From assembly GCA_009837885.1 (NCBI GenBank), contig VXSP01000025.1, forward strand, positions 124,001-188,000: a stretch of 64,000 bases of DNA. The letters are read 5' to 3'. Below the pieces are notes generated by a model. That model did not search any database. It was given only the letters and a program-made list of their open reading frames with translations, and was not told where the DNA came from. This stretch comes from Holophagales bacterium. GTDB taxonomy: Bacteria > Acidobacteriota > Thermoanaerobaculia > Multivoradales > Multivoraceae. Below are positions 8,875 through 17,234 of the stretch, piece after piece (within the stretch, counting starts at the first letter, position 1; the number at the start of each line of letters is the position of its first letter). The position numbers and the translations under genes are program-made.

Positions 8875-9777
8875 ATGACACGCATGACGCTTCGTTCCCG
8901 CTTTCCGGCGATTCCCGCCGTCGTGGCGGTGGCGGGCCTGCTCGTCGCTCCCGCCGCGGCCCAGCGCAGCTTCGACGACGTCCAGGTGACGGCCGAGCAT
9001 GTCGCGGGCTCGGTCCACATGCTGACCGGCGCCGGTGGCAACATCGGCGTCTCCGCCGGTGACGACGGCATCCTGATGGTCGACGACCAGTTCGCCCCCC
9101 TGGCCGGCAAGATCCGGGCCGCGATCGCCGGGATCTCGGCCGGCGACCTGGAGTTCGTCATCAATACCCACTTCCACGGCGACCACACCGGCGGCAACGT
9201 GGTCTTCGGCGAGGAGGCGCTCATCCTCGCCCACACGAACGTCCGCAAGCGCCTCGCCGCGGGCGACGGAGCGCGCGGCCAGCGGGGGGAGCCGGCGCCG
9301 AAAGTGGCGCTGCCGGTCGTCACCTACGACATCGGCGTATCGATCCACTTCAACGGCGAGCAGATCCTGATCGGCCACCTGGAGGGAGGACACACCGACG
9401 GGGACAGCTTCATCTACTTCATGGACTCGAACGTGATCCACCTGGGCGACCAGTACTTCGCCGGGCGCTTCCCCTTCGTCGACGTGGCGAGCGGTGGCAA
9501 CGCGGTGGGGCTCAGGGACAGCATCGGCGGCGTGCTCGACCGACTGCCCGAGGACGCGAAGGTGATTCCGGGTCACGGCCCCCTGTCTACGGTCGATGAT
9601 CTGCGCAAGTACCACCGGATGCTCGTCGAGTGCGTGGCCACAGTGAGGGCGGGCAGGGAAGCCGGCAAGTCGCTCGAGGACATCCAGGCCGCTGGACTAC
9701 CGGACGAGTGGGAGGCTTGGGGCTCCGGCTTCATCAACGAGTCGGTTTTCATCACTTCGATTCACGAGAGTCTGTAG
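8875..9777 (+). CDS. Exported metallo-beta-lactamase-fold hydrolase
   Basis: About 300 residues with a signal peptide (AIPAVVAVAGLLVAPAAAQ). The metal motif is THFHGDHTGG, followed by HLEGGHTDGDS (third His) and IHLGDQYFAGRFP, then VIPGHGPLS. This is the class B (subclass B3-like) layout of the MBL superfamily. Many secreted family members are lactonases, thioesterases or cyclases of unknown substrate, and resistance to beta-lactams should not be assumed. ATG at 8875 follows an ACGAGGAC ribosome-binding segment. The PQQ-propeller gene follows after 10 bases and is probably in the same operon. Confidence 0.88.
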   Translation: MTRMTLRSRFPAIPAVVAVAGLLVAPAAAQRSFDDVQVTAEHVAGSVHMLTGAGGNIGVSAGDDGILMVDDQFAPLAGKIRAAIAGISAGDLEFVINTHFHGDHTGGNVVFGEEALILAHTNVRKRLAAGDGARGQRGEPAPKVALPVVTYDIGVSIHFNGEQILIGHLEGGHTDGDSFIYFMDSNVIHLGDQYFAGRFPFVDVASGGNAVGLRDSIGGVLDRLPEDAKVIPGHGPLSTVDDLRKYHRMLVECVATVRAGREAGKSLEDIQAAGLPDEWEAWGSGFINESVFITSIHESL

Positions 9778-9787
9778 GAGGGTCGCC

Positions 9788-11140
9788 GTGCCGGTCATGC
9801 GTCTGGATGGAGTGCTGCGCTTGGAGCATGTCGCGTTGGTAGTCGCTCTGGCCCTGTCGGCCGGTGTCGCGCTGGCGGCGCCGCCCGCGAGTTCGGACGT
9901 GGAAGGTGGCTGGCCGGCCTGGCGTGGCCCTAGCCGCACCGGATCGGCGCCGGCGGGGAATCCTCCGATCGAGTGGTCAGAGACGCAGAACGTGCGGTGG
10001 AAGAAGGCGATGCCGGGTCTTGGCCTGTCCTCGCCCATCGTGTGGGGCGATCGTCTCTACCTGACCACCGCCGTGCCTACCGGTGAGATGGTCGCGAACC
10101 CGCGGCCGGCCGGCAGGCGTGACGGCATCCCTCCCGACCAGGTCCTGAGCTACGAGGTCCACGCGCTCGACCGCGCGGACGGATCGACGGCGTGGAAGCG
10201 AACCGTGCGCACGGAAGCGCCCCACGGGAGCACGCATCCCGACGGCACCTGGGCCTCCGGGTCGCCGGTCACGGACGGCGACGTGCTGGTCGCTTTCTTC
10301 GGTTCGCAAGGTCTCTACGCGTTCGATCTCGATGGCAACGAGCTCTGGCGCCGTGACTTCGGCGACATGAGGACCCGGCTGGGCTTCGGCGAGGGAAGCT
10401 CGCCGGCGCTTCACGGCGACCGCGTGTTCGTCATCTGGGATCACGAGGACGACTCCTTCATGGTCTCTCTCGACAAGAAGACGGGGCAGGAGATCTGGCG
10501 CCGCGACCGCGACGAGATGACGGCCTGGACGACGCCCCTGGTGGTCGAGCACGGCGGCCGGACGCAGGTCATCACCAGCGCGACGAACCGTGTCCGCGCC
10601 TATGACGCGGACACCGGCGAAGCGATCTGGCAGGCGACGGGCATGACCCTCAACGCGATCCCGTCGCCGGTCTACTCCGACGGCGTCGTCTACCTGACCA
10701 GCGGTTTTAGGGGCAGCAAGCTGATGGCGGTGCGCCTCGACGGCGCCGAGGGCGATGTCACGGGGACGGAACAGGTGGTCTGGTCGGTGGACCGGGACAC
10801 GCCTTACGTGCCGTCGCCGTTGCTGCACGAGGGCGTCATCTACTTCACGAAGTCGAACAGCGGCATCCTCTCGGCGTTCGCCGCCCCAACCGGAGAGGCG
10901 CTCTACAGGAACCAGCGGCTCGGCGCGGTCCGCAACGTCTACGCTTCGCCGGTCGGCGTCGGTGACCGCGTCTACTTCACCAGCCGCGACGGCGAGTTCC
11001 TGGTAGCGAAGGCGGGGCGGACCTTCGAGGTCCTGGCCGAGAACGAACTCGACGACCGCTTCGACGCCTCACCTGCCATCGTCGGCGACGAGATCTACCT
11101 GCGCGGCCGTCGCAACCTGTACTGCATCGCTGCGCCGTAG
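9788..11140 (+). CDS. Secreted PQQ-like beta-propeller protein
   Basis: 450 residues. The signal peptide is VALVVALALSAGVALAA. The body has the tryptophan-docking repeats of the PQQ/BamB-like beta-propeller: WPAWRGPSRTGSA at the start, then NELWRRDFGDM, GQEIWRRDRDEM and GEAIWQATGM. It lacks the long catalytic domains of quinoprotein alcohol dehydrogenases, so a binding or structural role is as likely as a redox role. The GTG at 9788 has a strong AGGAGG six bases upstream, overlapping the previous stop codon; an ATG at 9797 is the alternative. Confidence 0.85.
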   Translation: MPVMRLDGVLRLEHVALVVALALSAGVALAAPPASSDVEGGWPAWRGPSRTGSAPAGNPPIEWSETQNVRWKKAMPGLGLSSPIVWGDRLYLTTAVPTGEMVANPRPAGRRDGIPPDQVLSYEVHALDRADGSTAWKRTVRTEAPHGSTHPDGTWASGSPVTDGDVLVAFFGSQGLYAFDLDGNELWRRDFGDMRTRLGFGEGSSPALHGDRVFVIWDHEDDSFMVSLDKKTGQEIWRRDRDEMTAWTTPLVVEHGGRTQVITSATNRVRAYDADTGEAIWQATGMTLNAIPSPVYSDGVVYLTSGFRGSKLMAVRLDGAEGDVTGTEQVVWSVDRDTPYVPSPLLHEGVIYFTKSNSGILSAFAAPTGEALYRNQRLGAVRNVYASPVGVGDRVYFTSRDGEFLVAKAGRTFEVLAENELDDRFDASPAIVGDEIYLRGRRNLYCIAAP

Positions 11141-11158
11141 CGGCGTCGGTTGCACCCG

Positions 11159-11330
11159 CCTGTCCGGGGGCCGGTGGAGGGGTCCCAGCGGTCGCTCGCG
11201 CTTTCTCGGAAAAGGGGAGGTTGGCGCTCGCTTCGCTTCACTCGCTCCGGTAGGGCGTTGGTCGGGGGAAGGGCGTCGGGCGTCGCTCGTTCAGAGCCCG
11301 CTGGGACCCCTCCACCGGCCCCCGGACAGG
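11159..11330. repeat. Family H palindromic element, copy H2
   Basis: A perfect 33-base inverted repeat (11159-11191 against 11298-11330) encloses a 106-base core. The core carries CTTTCTCGG, GGCGCTCGCTTCGCTTC and GGGCGTTGGTC, which align with H1 and H3. Apart from the innermost CCCAGCGG, the arms are unrelated to those of the other copies. The element occupies most of the first half of the gap between two convergent genes. No protein is believed to be encoded here despite open frames. Confidence 0.88.
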
Positions 11331-11388
11331 CTGGACCTCGTCGAGCTTTCCTGCGCCGGATGCCTGCGTTGCGGGTTGGATGGGCTCC

Positions 11389-11466
11389 CACACTGGGTGC
11401 GCCGGCGTCCTCGCCGGCTGCCGCCGGAGGCGGCTGGAAACGCGCGCCGGGCGTCAGGCCGGCTCC
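11389..11466 (+). repeat. Family R palindromic repeat, copy R2
   Basis: It starts CACACTGGGTGCGCCGGCG. There are three hairpins: GCCGGCG/CGCCGGC with loop TCCT; GCCGCC/GGCGGC with loop GGA; and an outer one with loop GTCA whose arms contain GCCGG. It ends at the base before the TAA stop (complement of 11467-11469) of the DUF255 gene. Confidence 0.88.
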
Positions 11467-13947
11467 TTATCCGTGGGCAGTTCCACGTAAGCCGGCGAGG
11501 GGGACCTCGAGGACGACCGTCTCGGGGAGTAGACAGAGCTGGTCGTCGCAGGCCTGGAGTCGGAGAGAAACCGGGATCGATACGGGTCGCGGATCAGAGG
11601 TCGAGGTCGGGCGGAGCCGGAACGAGATGCGCTGGCGTCCCCCGTAGATCAGAACATCACCGGACTGGGTGCTGACCTGGGTTCTGCGGGGTTCCGGGTA
11701 GTGGAGGTTGGTGATGTCGAAGTGCCTGCCGGCGCTCTGGATCGTCGTGCCGATCAGATCCTCCTGGAGCGGCTCGGGGCCGTTCAGGTGCCAGCCTTCC
11801 TGGATCACGAGGTCGACGTCGACTTCGTACTGGCCGGCATCGTCAGCCGGCCGTAGCGCGGCGGCGGCGACGACGGCGCCGTTGCCGGCGGTGGCTCGGG
11901 GGCCGGCGTCGCCTTCGAGGGCCACGGCGAGTCCGGTCAGCATGTAGGTGTAGGCGGCCGGCATCCGTTCGATGTTCGTCGCGAACGCTGCGACCGTGGC
12001 GAGGGCCCGGTCGGTGGCGTTGCGGTCGCCGGTGCGGTGGCCGAGTTCGGCGAGGGCGCGGACGGCCACGGAGTTGCCGGAGGGAACGGCGCCGTCGGTC
12101 GGGCTCTTCGGCTGCGCGATCAGCAGGTTGGCCTTCTCGCGCTCGGCGATGAAGAAGCCGCTGCCGAGGCTCGGTGAAGCGGGGGCGCCTTCCTCCGGCG
12201 GAGCGGGAGTGGGATCCCAGAAGCGCTCGACCATCTCGGCCGCGACGGTCGCGGACCGTTCGAGCCACTTGCCGTCGGTGGTCACGTCGTGGAGCGCGAC
12301 GAACGCGTGAGCCAGGTGGGCGTAGTCCTGGACCAGGCCCGGAGTCGAGGCCTGACCGTTGAGCCAGACGCGCCACAGGCCGCCGTCCTCGCGGCGGCTG
12401 TTGCGCCAGAGGAACTCGGCCGCCCGCGCGGCGGTTTCGGCGTAGGCCGGTTCGGCCAGGGCGTCCGCGGCCTCGGCCAGGGCGCGGATCATCATCCCGT
12501 TCCAGGAGGTGAGCACCTTGTCGTCGCGCAGGGGATGGGGACGATCCTCGCGGACCTGGTAGAGGCGTTCGCGGATGCCGTCGAGCCGGTCGAGCAGTTC
12601 GTCCAGCGGCAGTCCGAAGTCGGCGGCGTTCTCGTCGAGCGGCCGGTCAAGGAAGAGTATGTTCCGGTGCTCGAAGTTCCCCGCGTCGGTGACGCCGAAG
12701 AGCCGGATCGCCAGTTCGGCGTCGGCGGGGTCCAGGGCCTCCCGGAGCTGGTCCTTCGTCCAGACGAAGAACTCGCCCTCGACCGACTCGCCGTCTTCGG
12801 CTTCGCTGTCCGCGTCCGTGGCGGAGTAGAAGGCGCCCTCCGGGGAGGTCATGTCGCGCAGCACGTAGTCGGCCGTCTGACGCGCCACCCGCGCCAGCAG
12901 CGGGTCGCCGGTGAGCCGGTAGGCCAGCACGTAGGCCCGGAGCAGGTGGGCCTGGTTGTAGAGCATCTTCTCGAAGTGGGGCACGAGCCAGTGCCCGTCC
13001 ACCGAGTAGCGGTGGAAGCCACCGCCGACCTGGTCGTGGATGCCGCCGCGGGCCATGGCGCGCAGCGTGATCAGCGCGGCGTCGAGCGGCCCCCGGTCGC
13101 CCGTACGGAGCGCCTCCTCGAGCAGCAGCAGGATGTTCGTCTCGTTCGGGAACTTGGGGGCGCCGCCGAAGCCTCCGTACGCCCGATCCGTGCTGGCGAC
13201 GAGGCCCTGTACCGTTTCGCCGATCATCGCTCGGCCCAGGTTCTTCGCCGCGCCGCGGGCCGCCGTGATCTGCTGAACGAGGTCCGTGATCTGGGCGGCG
13301 CTGGTTTCGAGGTCGGCCCTCCGTTCCCGCCACGCGGCGTCGACCTGACGCATCAGGTTGACGAACTGCTGGGGCGGAAAGTAGGTGGCGCCGAAGAAGG
13401 GCCTGCCGTCGGGGAGCAGGAAGCTCGACATCGGCCAGCCGCCGCGCTGCTGGGTGACCTGGACCGCGGTCATGTAGATGTCGTCGATGTCGGGCCGCTG
13501 TTCGCGGTCGACCTTGATGCAGATGAAGAGCTCGTTCATCAGCCGCGCCACTTCCACGTTGTCGAAGCTCTCGCGCTCCATCACGTGGCACCAGTGGCAG
13601 GTGGAGTAGCCGATCGAGAGAAAGACGGGCTTGTCCTCCGCTCTTGCGCGTTCGAAGGCCTCCTCGCCCCAGGGAAACCAGTCGACCGGGTTGTGCGCGT
13701 GCTGCCGGAGATAGGGCGACGTCTCGAGGACGAGCCGGTTCAGGAACAGTGGCCGGCCATGACGATCCAGGTGTTCGGTCCGGGGCTCGTAGTCGGCGGG
13801 CATCGCCGCCAGCGCGGCCTCCAGCCTGGCCTGGAGCTCCGGCGGGCGTGGTCCGGCGCCCGGAGGCGGGACGGCGAGGGCGGGGGCGTTCGACACGGAC
13901 AGCCAGACGACGGTAAGGCCCCCTGCGATCCAGGCGGCAACAGGCAC
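11467..13947 (-). CDS. DUF255 thioredoxin-domain protein (YyaL/SPATA20 family) with DsbD-like C-terminus
   Basis: About 826 residues from a GTG at 13947. Order of parts: a signal-like segment ([18 protein letters not shown]); a thioredoxin-like DUF255 domain with [16 protein letters not shown]; an (alpha/alpha)6 glycosidase-like body ([14 protein letters not shown] region, [36 protein letters not shown]); and an extra C-terminal domain of about 110 residues ([30 protein letters not shown]) resembling the N-terminal DsbD domain with its paired cysteines. YyaL proteins usually end near 680 residues, so the tail is an addition. Predicted periplasmic and redox-related; substrate unknown. Confidence 0.87.
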   Translation of the reverse strand: MPVAAWIAGGLTVVWLSVSNAPALAVPPPGAGPRPPELQARLEAALAAMPADYEPRTEHLDRHGRPLFLNRLVLETSPYLRQHAHNPVDWFPWGEEAFERARAEDKPVFLSIGYSTCHWCHVMERESFDNVEVARLMNELFICIKVDREQRPDIDDIYMTAVQVTQQRGGWPMSSFLLPDGRPFFGATYFPPQQFVNLMRQVDAAWRERRADLETSAAQITDLVQQITAARGAAKNLGRAMIGETVQGLVASTDRAYGGFGGAPKFPNETNILLLLEEALRTGDRGPLDAALITLRAMARGGIHDQVGGGFHRYSVDGHWLVPHFEKMLYNQAHLLRAYVLAYRLTGDPLLARVARQTADYVLRDMTSPEGAFYSATDADSEAEDGESVEGEFFVWTKDQLREALDPADAELAIRLFGVTDAGNFEHRNILFLDRPLDENAADFGLPLDELLDRLDGIRERLYQVREDRPHPLRDDKVLTSWNGMMIRALAEAADALAEPAYAETAARAAEFLWRNSRREDGGLWRVWLNGQASTPGLVQDYAHLAHAFVALHDVTTDGKWLERSATVAAEMVERFWDPTPAPPEEGAPASPSLGSGFFIAEREKANLLIAQPKSPTDGAVPSGNSVAVRALAELGHRTGDRNATDRALATVAAFATNIERMPAAYTYMLTGLAVALEGDAGPRATAGNGAVVAAAALRPADDAGQYEVDVDLVIQEGWHLNGPEPLQEDLIGTTIQSAGRHFDITNLHYPEPRRTQVSTQSGDVLIYGGRQRISFRLRPTSTSDPRPVSIPVSLRLQACDDQLCLLPETVVLEVPLAGLRGTAHG

Positions 13948-13992
13948 GGCATTGAGGATAGCCCGGTCCGGGTCGCTGCTACATTCGCGCGG

Positions 13993-14793
13993 ATGCCTGA
14001 ACTGCGGCCCCCGCCGGCGGGCCGGAAGCTGATTCTGGAACTGCGGCGCGAGTTGAAGGCCGCCGGAGACCCCGAGCGGGCGAAGGGGCAGCAGGCCTAC
14101 ATGAAGTCGGAGATGCCCTTCTGGGGTGTGAAGACGCCGGAACTGCGGAAGATCGGCCGCGCGGCTTTCCGGAATCATGCGCTGGACGGCTTCGAGGAGT
14201 GGCGCTCGACCGTTCTGATGCTCTGGCGGACCGCCGGCCGCCGCGAGGAACGGCACGCCGCCATCGACCTCAGCGGCTACCGCGCGTACCAGCCGCTCCG
14301 CACGATGAGGGCATTGCCAGTCTTCGAGGAGATGATCGTCTCCGGCGCCTGGTGGGACTACGTGGACGCCGTGGCGAGCCACCGGTTGCGGGAACTCGTC
14401 GAGCGGTATCCGAAGACGATGGCGAAGCGGATGAACGTGTGGAGCCGATGCCCCGACATGTGGAAGCGGCGCGCGTCCATGATCTGCCAGCTAGGCCGCA
14501 AGGGCGCGACCGATCTGGAGCTTCTGCACGACACGATCGGCGAGAACCTGCTGGGGTCGCGCTTCGGCGGCGAGTTCTTCATCCGCAAGGCGATCGGGTG
14601 GGCGCTGCGCGATTTGGCCTGGCACGATCCGGATGAAGTGCGGCGGTTCGTGCGGGAGCATGAGGAGCGGCTGAGTCCGCTGAGCCGCCGGGAGGCGCTG
14701 AAGAACATTGATCGCGCGCAGGCGCGCGATCAACGTCGCAGTCCCCGCGCTGGTCAGCCAGCGCGGGGATGCCATGTGGGGGCCGGTCGGTGA
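13993..14793 (+). CDS. AlkD-like DNA alkylation repair protein (HEAT-like DNA glycosylase)
   Basis: 266 residues. Family signatures are [17 protein letters not shown], a central Trp-Trp-Asp ([14 protein letters not shown]) and [18 protein letters not shown], as in AlkC/AlkD proteins that excise positively charged alkylated bases. The protein is cytoplasmic. The family body ends at about EALKNI (14709). The remaining 28 codons come from two perfect palindromes (14708-14733 and 14743-14768), so the natural stop may have been displaced by repeat insertion. ATG 13993 gives the usual N-terminus; the longer upstream frame is a shadow of the opposite gene. Confidence 0.88.
   Translation: MPELRPPPAGRKLILELRRELKAAGDPERAKGQQAYMKSEMPFWGVKTPELRKIGRAAFRNHALDGFEEWRSTVLMLWRTAGRREERHAAIDLSGYRAYQPLRTMRALPVFEEMIVSGAWWDYVDAVASHRLRELVERYPKTMAKRMNVWSRCPDMWKRRASMICQLGRKGATDLELLHDTIGENLLGSRFGGEFFIRKAIGWALRDLAWHDPDEVRRFVREHEERLSPLSRREALKNIDRAQARDQRRSPRAGQPARGCHVGAGR
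14708..14733. repeat. Perfect palindrome P1 (12-base arms)
   Basis: TTGATCGCGCGC and GCGCGCGATCAA separated by AG. It lies at the 3' end of the AlkD-like gene and is read as part of its coding frame. It could fold as a strong hairpin in RNA, but no T tract follows. Confidence 0.85.
14743..14768. repeat. Perfect palindrome P2 (11-base arms)
   Basis: CCCCGCGCTGG and CCAGCGCGGGG around loop TCAG, nine bases after P1 and also within the AlkD-like frame. Repeat R3 lies 42 bases further on. It may take part in transcript termination or mRNA 3' end protection; that is inference. Confidence 0.85.
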
Positions 14794-14810
14794 GGGCGGT
14801 GCGAAGCGCT

Positions 14811-14867
14811 TCCGGAGGCCGGCGCTTTGCGCCGGATGCCGGCGGGGACGCCGGCGCACCCAGTGTG
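14811..14867 (-). repeat. Family R palindromic repeat, copy R3 (reverse orientation)
   Basis: Read on the minus strand it begins CACACTGGGTGCGCCGGCG, with the first hairpin GCCGGCG/CGCCGGC (loop TCCC) and then CCGGCGC/GCGCCGG (loop AAA). Its first bases are the complement of the GTG chosen as start codon of the next gene, so this repeat forms the entire leader of that gene. Confidence 0.85.
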
Positions 14868-17234
14868 AGGCGGGCATGCCGTTTTCGCATCGCCGTCCTG
14901 TTCGCGGCGCTCCCGCTGGCGGCAGCGCTGGCCTGCCGGGGTGCCGGCGATGAACCGCTCCGTTGGGTGGACTGGGCTGACGAAACCAATCGCCAGGTCG
15001 TCGTCGACCGGGAACCGGGGCAGTACCTGGGCCATCCGACGACAGTGCTGCTCTCCGACCAGCGCTCGATCCTGACCGTTTACCCGAAGGGCCACGGCGC
15101 CGGTCCGATCGTCATGAAGCGGAGCGACGACGGCGGGCTCACGTGGAGCGAGCGGCTGCCGACGCCGGCGAGCTGGGCGACGTCGATGGAGACGCCGACC
15201 GTCTTCCCGGTCGATCTCGCGGACGGCCGGCGGCGGCTCATCATGTTCTCCGGGCTCTACCCGGTGCGGATGGCGCGCTCGGAGGATGAGGGCGAGACCT
15301 GGACCGAGCTGGAGCCCATCGGTCACTTCGGCGGCGTCGTCGCGATGTCGTCGGTGGAACGGCTGCGCAGCCTGGACGGCGAACTGATGGCGCTGTTCCA
15401 CGACGACGGACGGTTCTTCCGCCGCCCGACGTCCCGCTACGAGCGGATCCCCGGTTTCGAACCCGAGTTCAAGGTCTACAAGACGATCTCGCTCGATCAC
15501 GGTTTGACCTGGTCGGAGCCCGAAGTCATCGCCGAGCACCCGGAGGCGCACCTCTGCGAGCCGGGTCTGATCCGCTCGCCGGACGGCCGCGAGATTGCCG
15601 TGCTGCTTCGGGAGAACAGCCGCCAGTTCAACTCGTTCGTGATCTTCTCGCCCGACGAGGGCCGCACCTGGAGCCGGCCGGTCGAACTGCCGTCTTCGCT
15701 GACCGGCGACCGTCACGTTGGCCGGTACACGCCGGACGGCCGCCTCTTCATCACCTTCCGCGACCAGGAGCCGTCCAGCCCGTGGCGCGGCGACTGGGTC
15801 GGCTGGCTGGGCCGCTACGAGGACCTGCGGCGCGGGGGCCGTGAGCCCTGGGCGGGCGAGGCGCGGGTGCGCCTGATGGACAACTGGTACGCGGCGGACA
15901 CGGCGTACCCGGGCCTCGAGCTGCTGCCGGACGGCGCCTTCGTGACCACGACGTACGGTCACTTCACGCCGGGGGAAGAGCCGTGGGTCGCGTCGGTGCG
16001 ATTCACTGCGGAGGAACTCGACGCGGCGGCAACCGTAGCGCCGGCCGGGATGCCGTCGAGGCCGGTGCTCCGGGTGGGGACCAGCGGCGACTATCCGCCG
16101 TTCTCGATCGTGTCGCCAGAGGGAGAAGGCGGACATTCAGCCGAGCGGGCCTCGGCCAGCGGAGATCCGCCGAACGGCGGGATGATCGCCGCGGCCGCGC
16201 GGGCGGGCTTCGACATCGAGGTCGCCGAACGACTTGCTTCCGACCTCGGTTTCGACCTGGACTTCCGCCCCTTCGACTGGCCGGATCTGGCAGCGGCGGT
16301 GGCCGCGGACGACTTCGACCTCGCAATGAGCGGCGTCACCTGGCGGCCCGGGCGCGCGGCCGTTGGGTGGATGAGCCGGGCGGTCGCCTCGGGTGGACCC
16401 TGTGTCGTCTCCGCGGCGAACGCGCCCGAGCCGCCGCCCCGCCTGGCCGTCAATCGGGGCGGCATCCTGGAGCGCTGGACGCGGGAGCGCTTCGGAGGCG
16501 GCAGCGAGATCACCGCCGTCGACGACAACCTCTCGCTACCCGGCCGTCTGGAACGGGACGAGGTGGACGCCTTCGTCACAGACTCGTTCGAGGTCGAGCA
16601 CTTCGGCCGCGACGGGTGGCGACGCCGCTGCGAACCGCCGCTCGACCGCAAGGTGTTCTGGGTGGCTCCCGAACCCGCGGATGAACTCGGACCCGCGGTC
16701 GACCGCTGGATTCAGCGCAACGAGCGCTGGCTCGAAGCCCGCCGCGAGGAGTGGTTCGGCGGCGGCCAGCACCGCGACGAGCTGGACCACCTGCTCGACC
16801 TGACGGCTCGCCGGCTCGCCTTCATGCCGCCGGTCGCCTCGTGGAAGTCGGCGCGGGGGGTGCCGATCGAGAACCTGGAACGGGAACGGGTGGTGCTGGA
16901 AGCGGCGGAACGGAGCGCCGCTCGCTTCGGGCTCGATCCGAGACCGGTGCGCGACTGGTTCGCGCTTCAGATCGACCTGGCCAAGGCGGTCCAGCGCCGG
17001 ACGCCGGCGGCGGCGCCGTCGCTCGAACTGGAGGAGATCCGCCCGGCCCTGATCCGACTGGGCGAACGGCAGGTCCGGTCGTTGCGGGCCTTGCGGAGCC
17101 AGGCCGGAAGCGGCCTGTCAGTCGCGGGTCCGGACCTCCAGGTGCTTACGCCCTACCTGACGGCAGCGGAAGTCGAGCGCGTGCGCACCGGCATCGTCAC
17201 GCTTCTGGCCGGGCTCAGTTCATCGCGGCGATGA
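14865..17234 (+). CDS. Three-part fusion: sialidase-like propeller, PheC-like cyclohexadienyl dehydratase domain, AroQ-gamma chorismate mutase
   Basis: 789 residues from GTG 14865, with an export signal (FRIAVLFAALPLAAALAC) that may be a lipobox. Residues 35-385 hold four Asp-box motifs: SDDGGLTWSE, SEDEGETWTE, SLDHGLTWSE, SPDEGRTWSR. Residues 400-630 look like a type 3 solute-binding/cyclohexadienyl dehydratase fold (VGTSGDYPPFS, GFDIEVAERLASDLG, DLAMSGVTWRPGR). Residues 637-789 resemble the periplasmic AroQ-gamma class (LTARRLAFMPPVASWK, IENLERERVVLEAA, LQIDLAKAVQ). PheC plus AroQ would turn chorismate into phenylpyruvate outside the cytoplasm. The sialidase-like part is unexpected there. 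No stop separates the parts; an internal ATG at 16050 could start the PheC-AroQ half alone. Confidence 0.82.
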   Translation: MRRACRFRIAVLFAALPLAAALACRGAGDEPLRWVDWADETNRQVVVDREPGQYLGHPTTVLLSDQRSILTVYPKGHGAGPIVMKRSDDGGLTWSERLPTPASWATSMETPTVFPVDLADGRRRLIMFSGLYPVRMARSEDEGETWTELEPIGHFGGVVAMSSVERLRSLDGELMALFHDDGRFFRRPTSRYERIPGFEPEFKVYKTISLDHGLTWSEPEVIAEHPEAHLCEPGLIRSPDGREIAVLLRENSRQFNSFVIFSPDEGRTWSRPVELPSSLTGDRHVGRYTPDGRLFITFRDQEPSSPWRGDWVGWLGRYEDLRRGGREPWAGEARVRLMDNWYAADTAYPGLELLPDGAFVTTTYGHFTPGEEPWVASVRFTAEELDAAATVAPAGMPSRPVLRVGTSGDYPPFSIVSPEGEGGHSAERASASGDPPNGGMIAAAARAGFDIEVAERLASDLGFDLDFRPFDWPDLAAAVAADDFDLAMSGVTWRPGRAAVGWMSRAVASGGPCVVSAANAPEPPPRLAVNRGGILERWTRERFGGGSEITAVDDNLSLPGRLERDEVDAFVTDSFEVEHFGRDGWRRRCEPPLDRKVFWVAPEPADELGPAVDRWIQRNERWLEARREEWFGGGQHRDELDHLLDLTARRLAFMPPVASWKSARGVPIENLERERVVLEAAERSAARFGLDPRPVRDWFALQIDLAKAVQRRTPAAAPSLELEEIRPALIRLGERQVRSLRALRSQAGSGLSVAGPDLQVLTPYLTAAEVERVRTGIVTLLAGLSSSRR

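Larger units (their letters stand above)
11141..11466. other. 326-base convergent intergenic region made of repeats
   Basis: This gap between the PQQ-propeller gene and the DUF255 gene contains palindromic element H2, a 58-base spacer with no recognisable feature (11331-11388), and repeat R2, which runs up to the stop codon of the DUF255 gene. No promoter, RNA gene or credible small ORF was seen. Confidence 0.8.

Noticed and set aside
8875..9777. Beta-lactamase (antibiotic resistance)
   Set aside because: The fold is shared by many hydrolases; the sequence gives no specific evidence for beta-lactam hydrolysis.
11150..11647. Plus-strand ORF of 165 codons in the convergent gap
   Set aside because: It consists of the H2 and R2 palindromes and then runs antisense into the DUF255 gene; no ribosome-binding site or homology signal.
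12289..13992. Long plus-strand frame upstream of the AlkD-like protein
   Set aside because: It is antisense to the DUF255 protein; the AlkD family begins at ATG 13993.
14708..14768. P1 and P2 as standard intrinsic terminators
   Set aside because: They are perfect hairpins but have no T tract and lie inside the reading frame; listed as repeats instead.
14865..17234. Two separate genes (sialidase-like, and PheC-AroQ)
   Set aside because: No stop codon separates them and the frame is continuous. An internal ATG at 16050 exists, so this remains a minor alternative.
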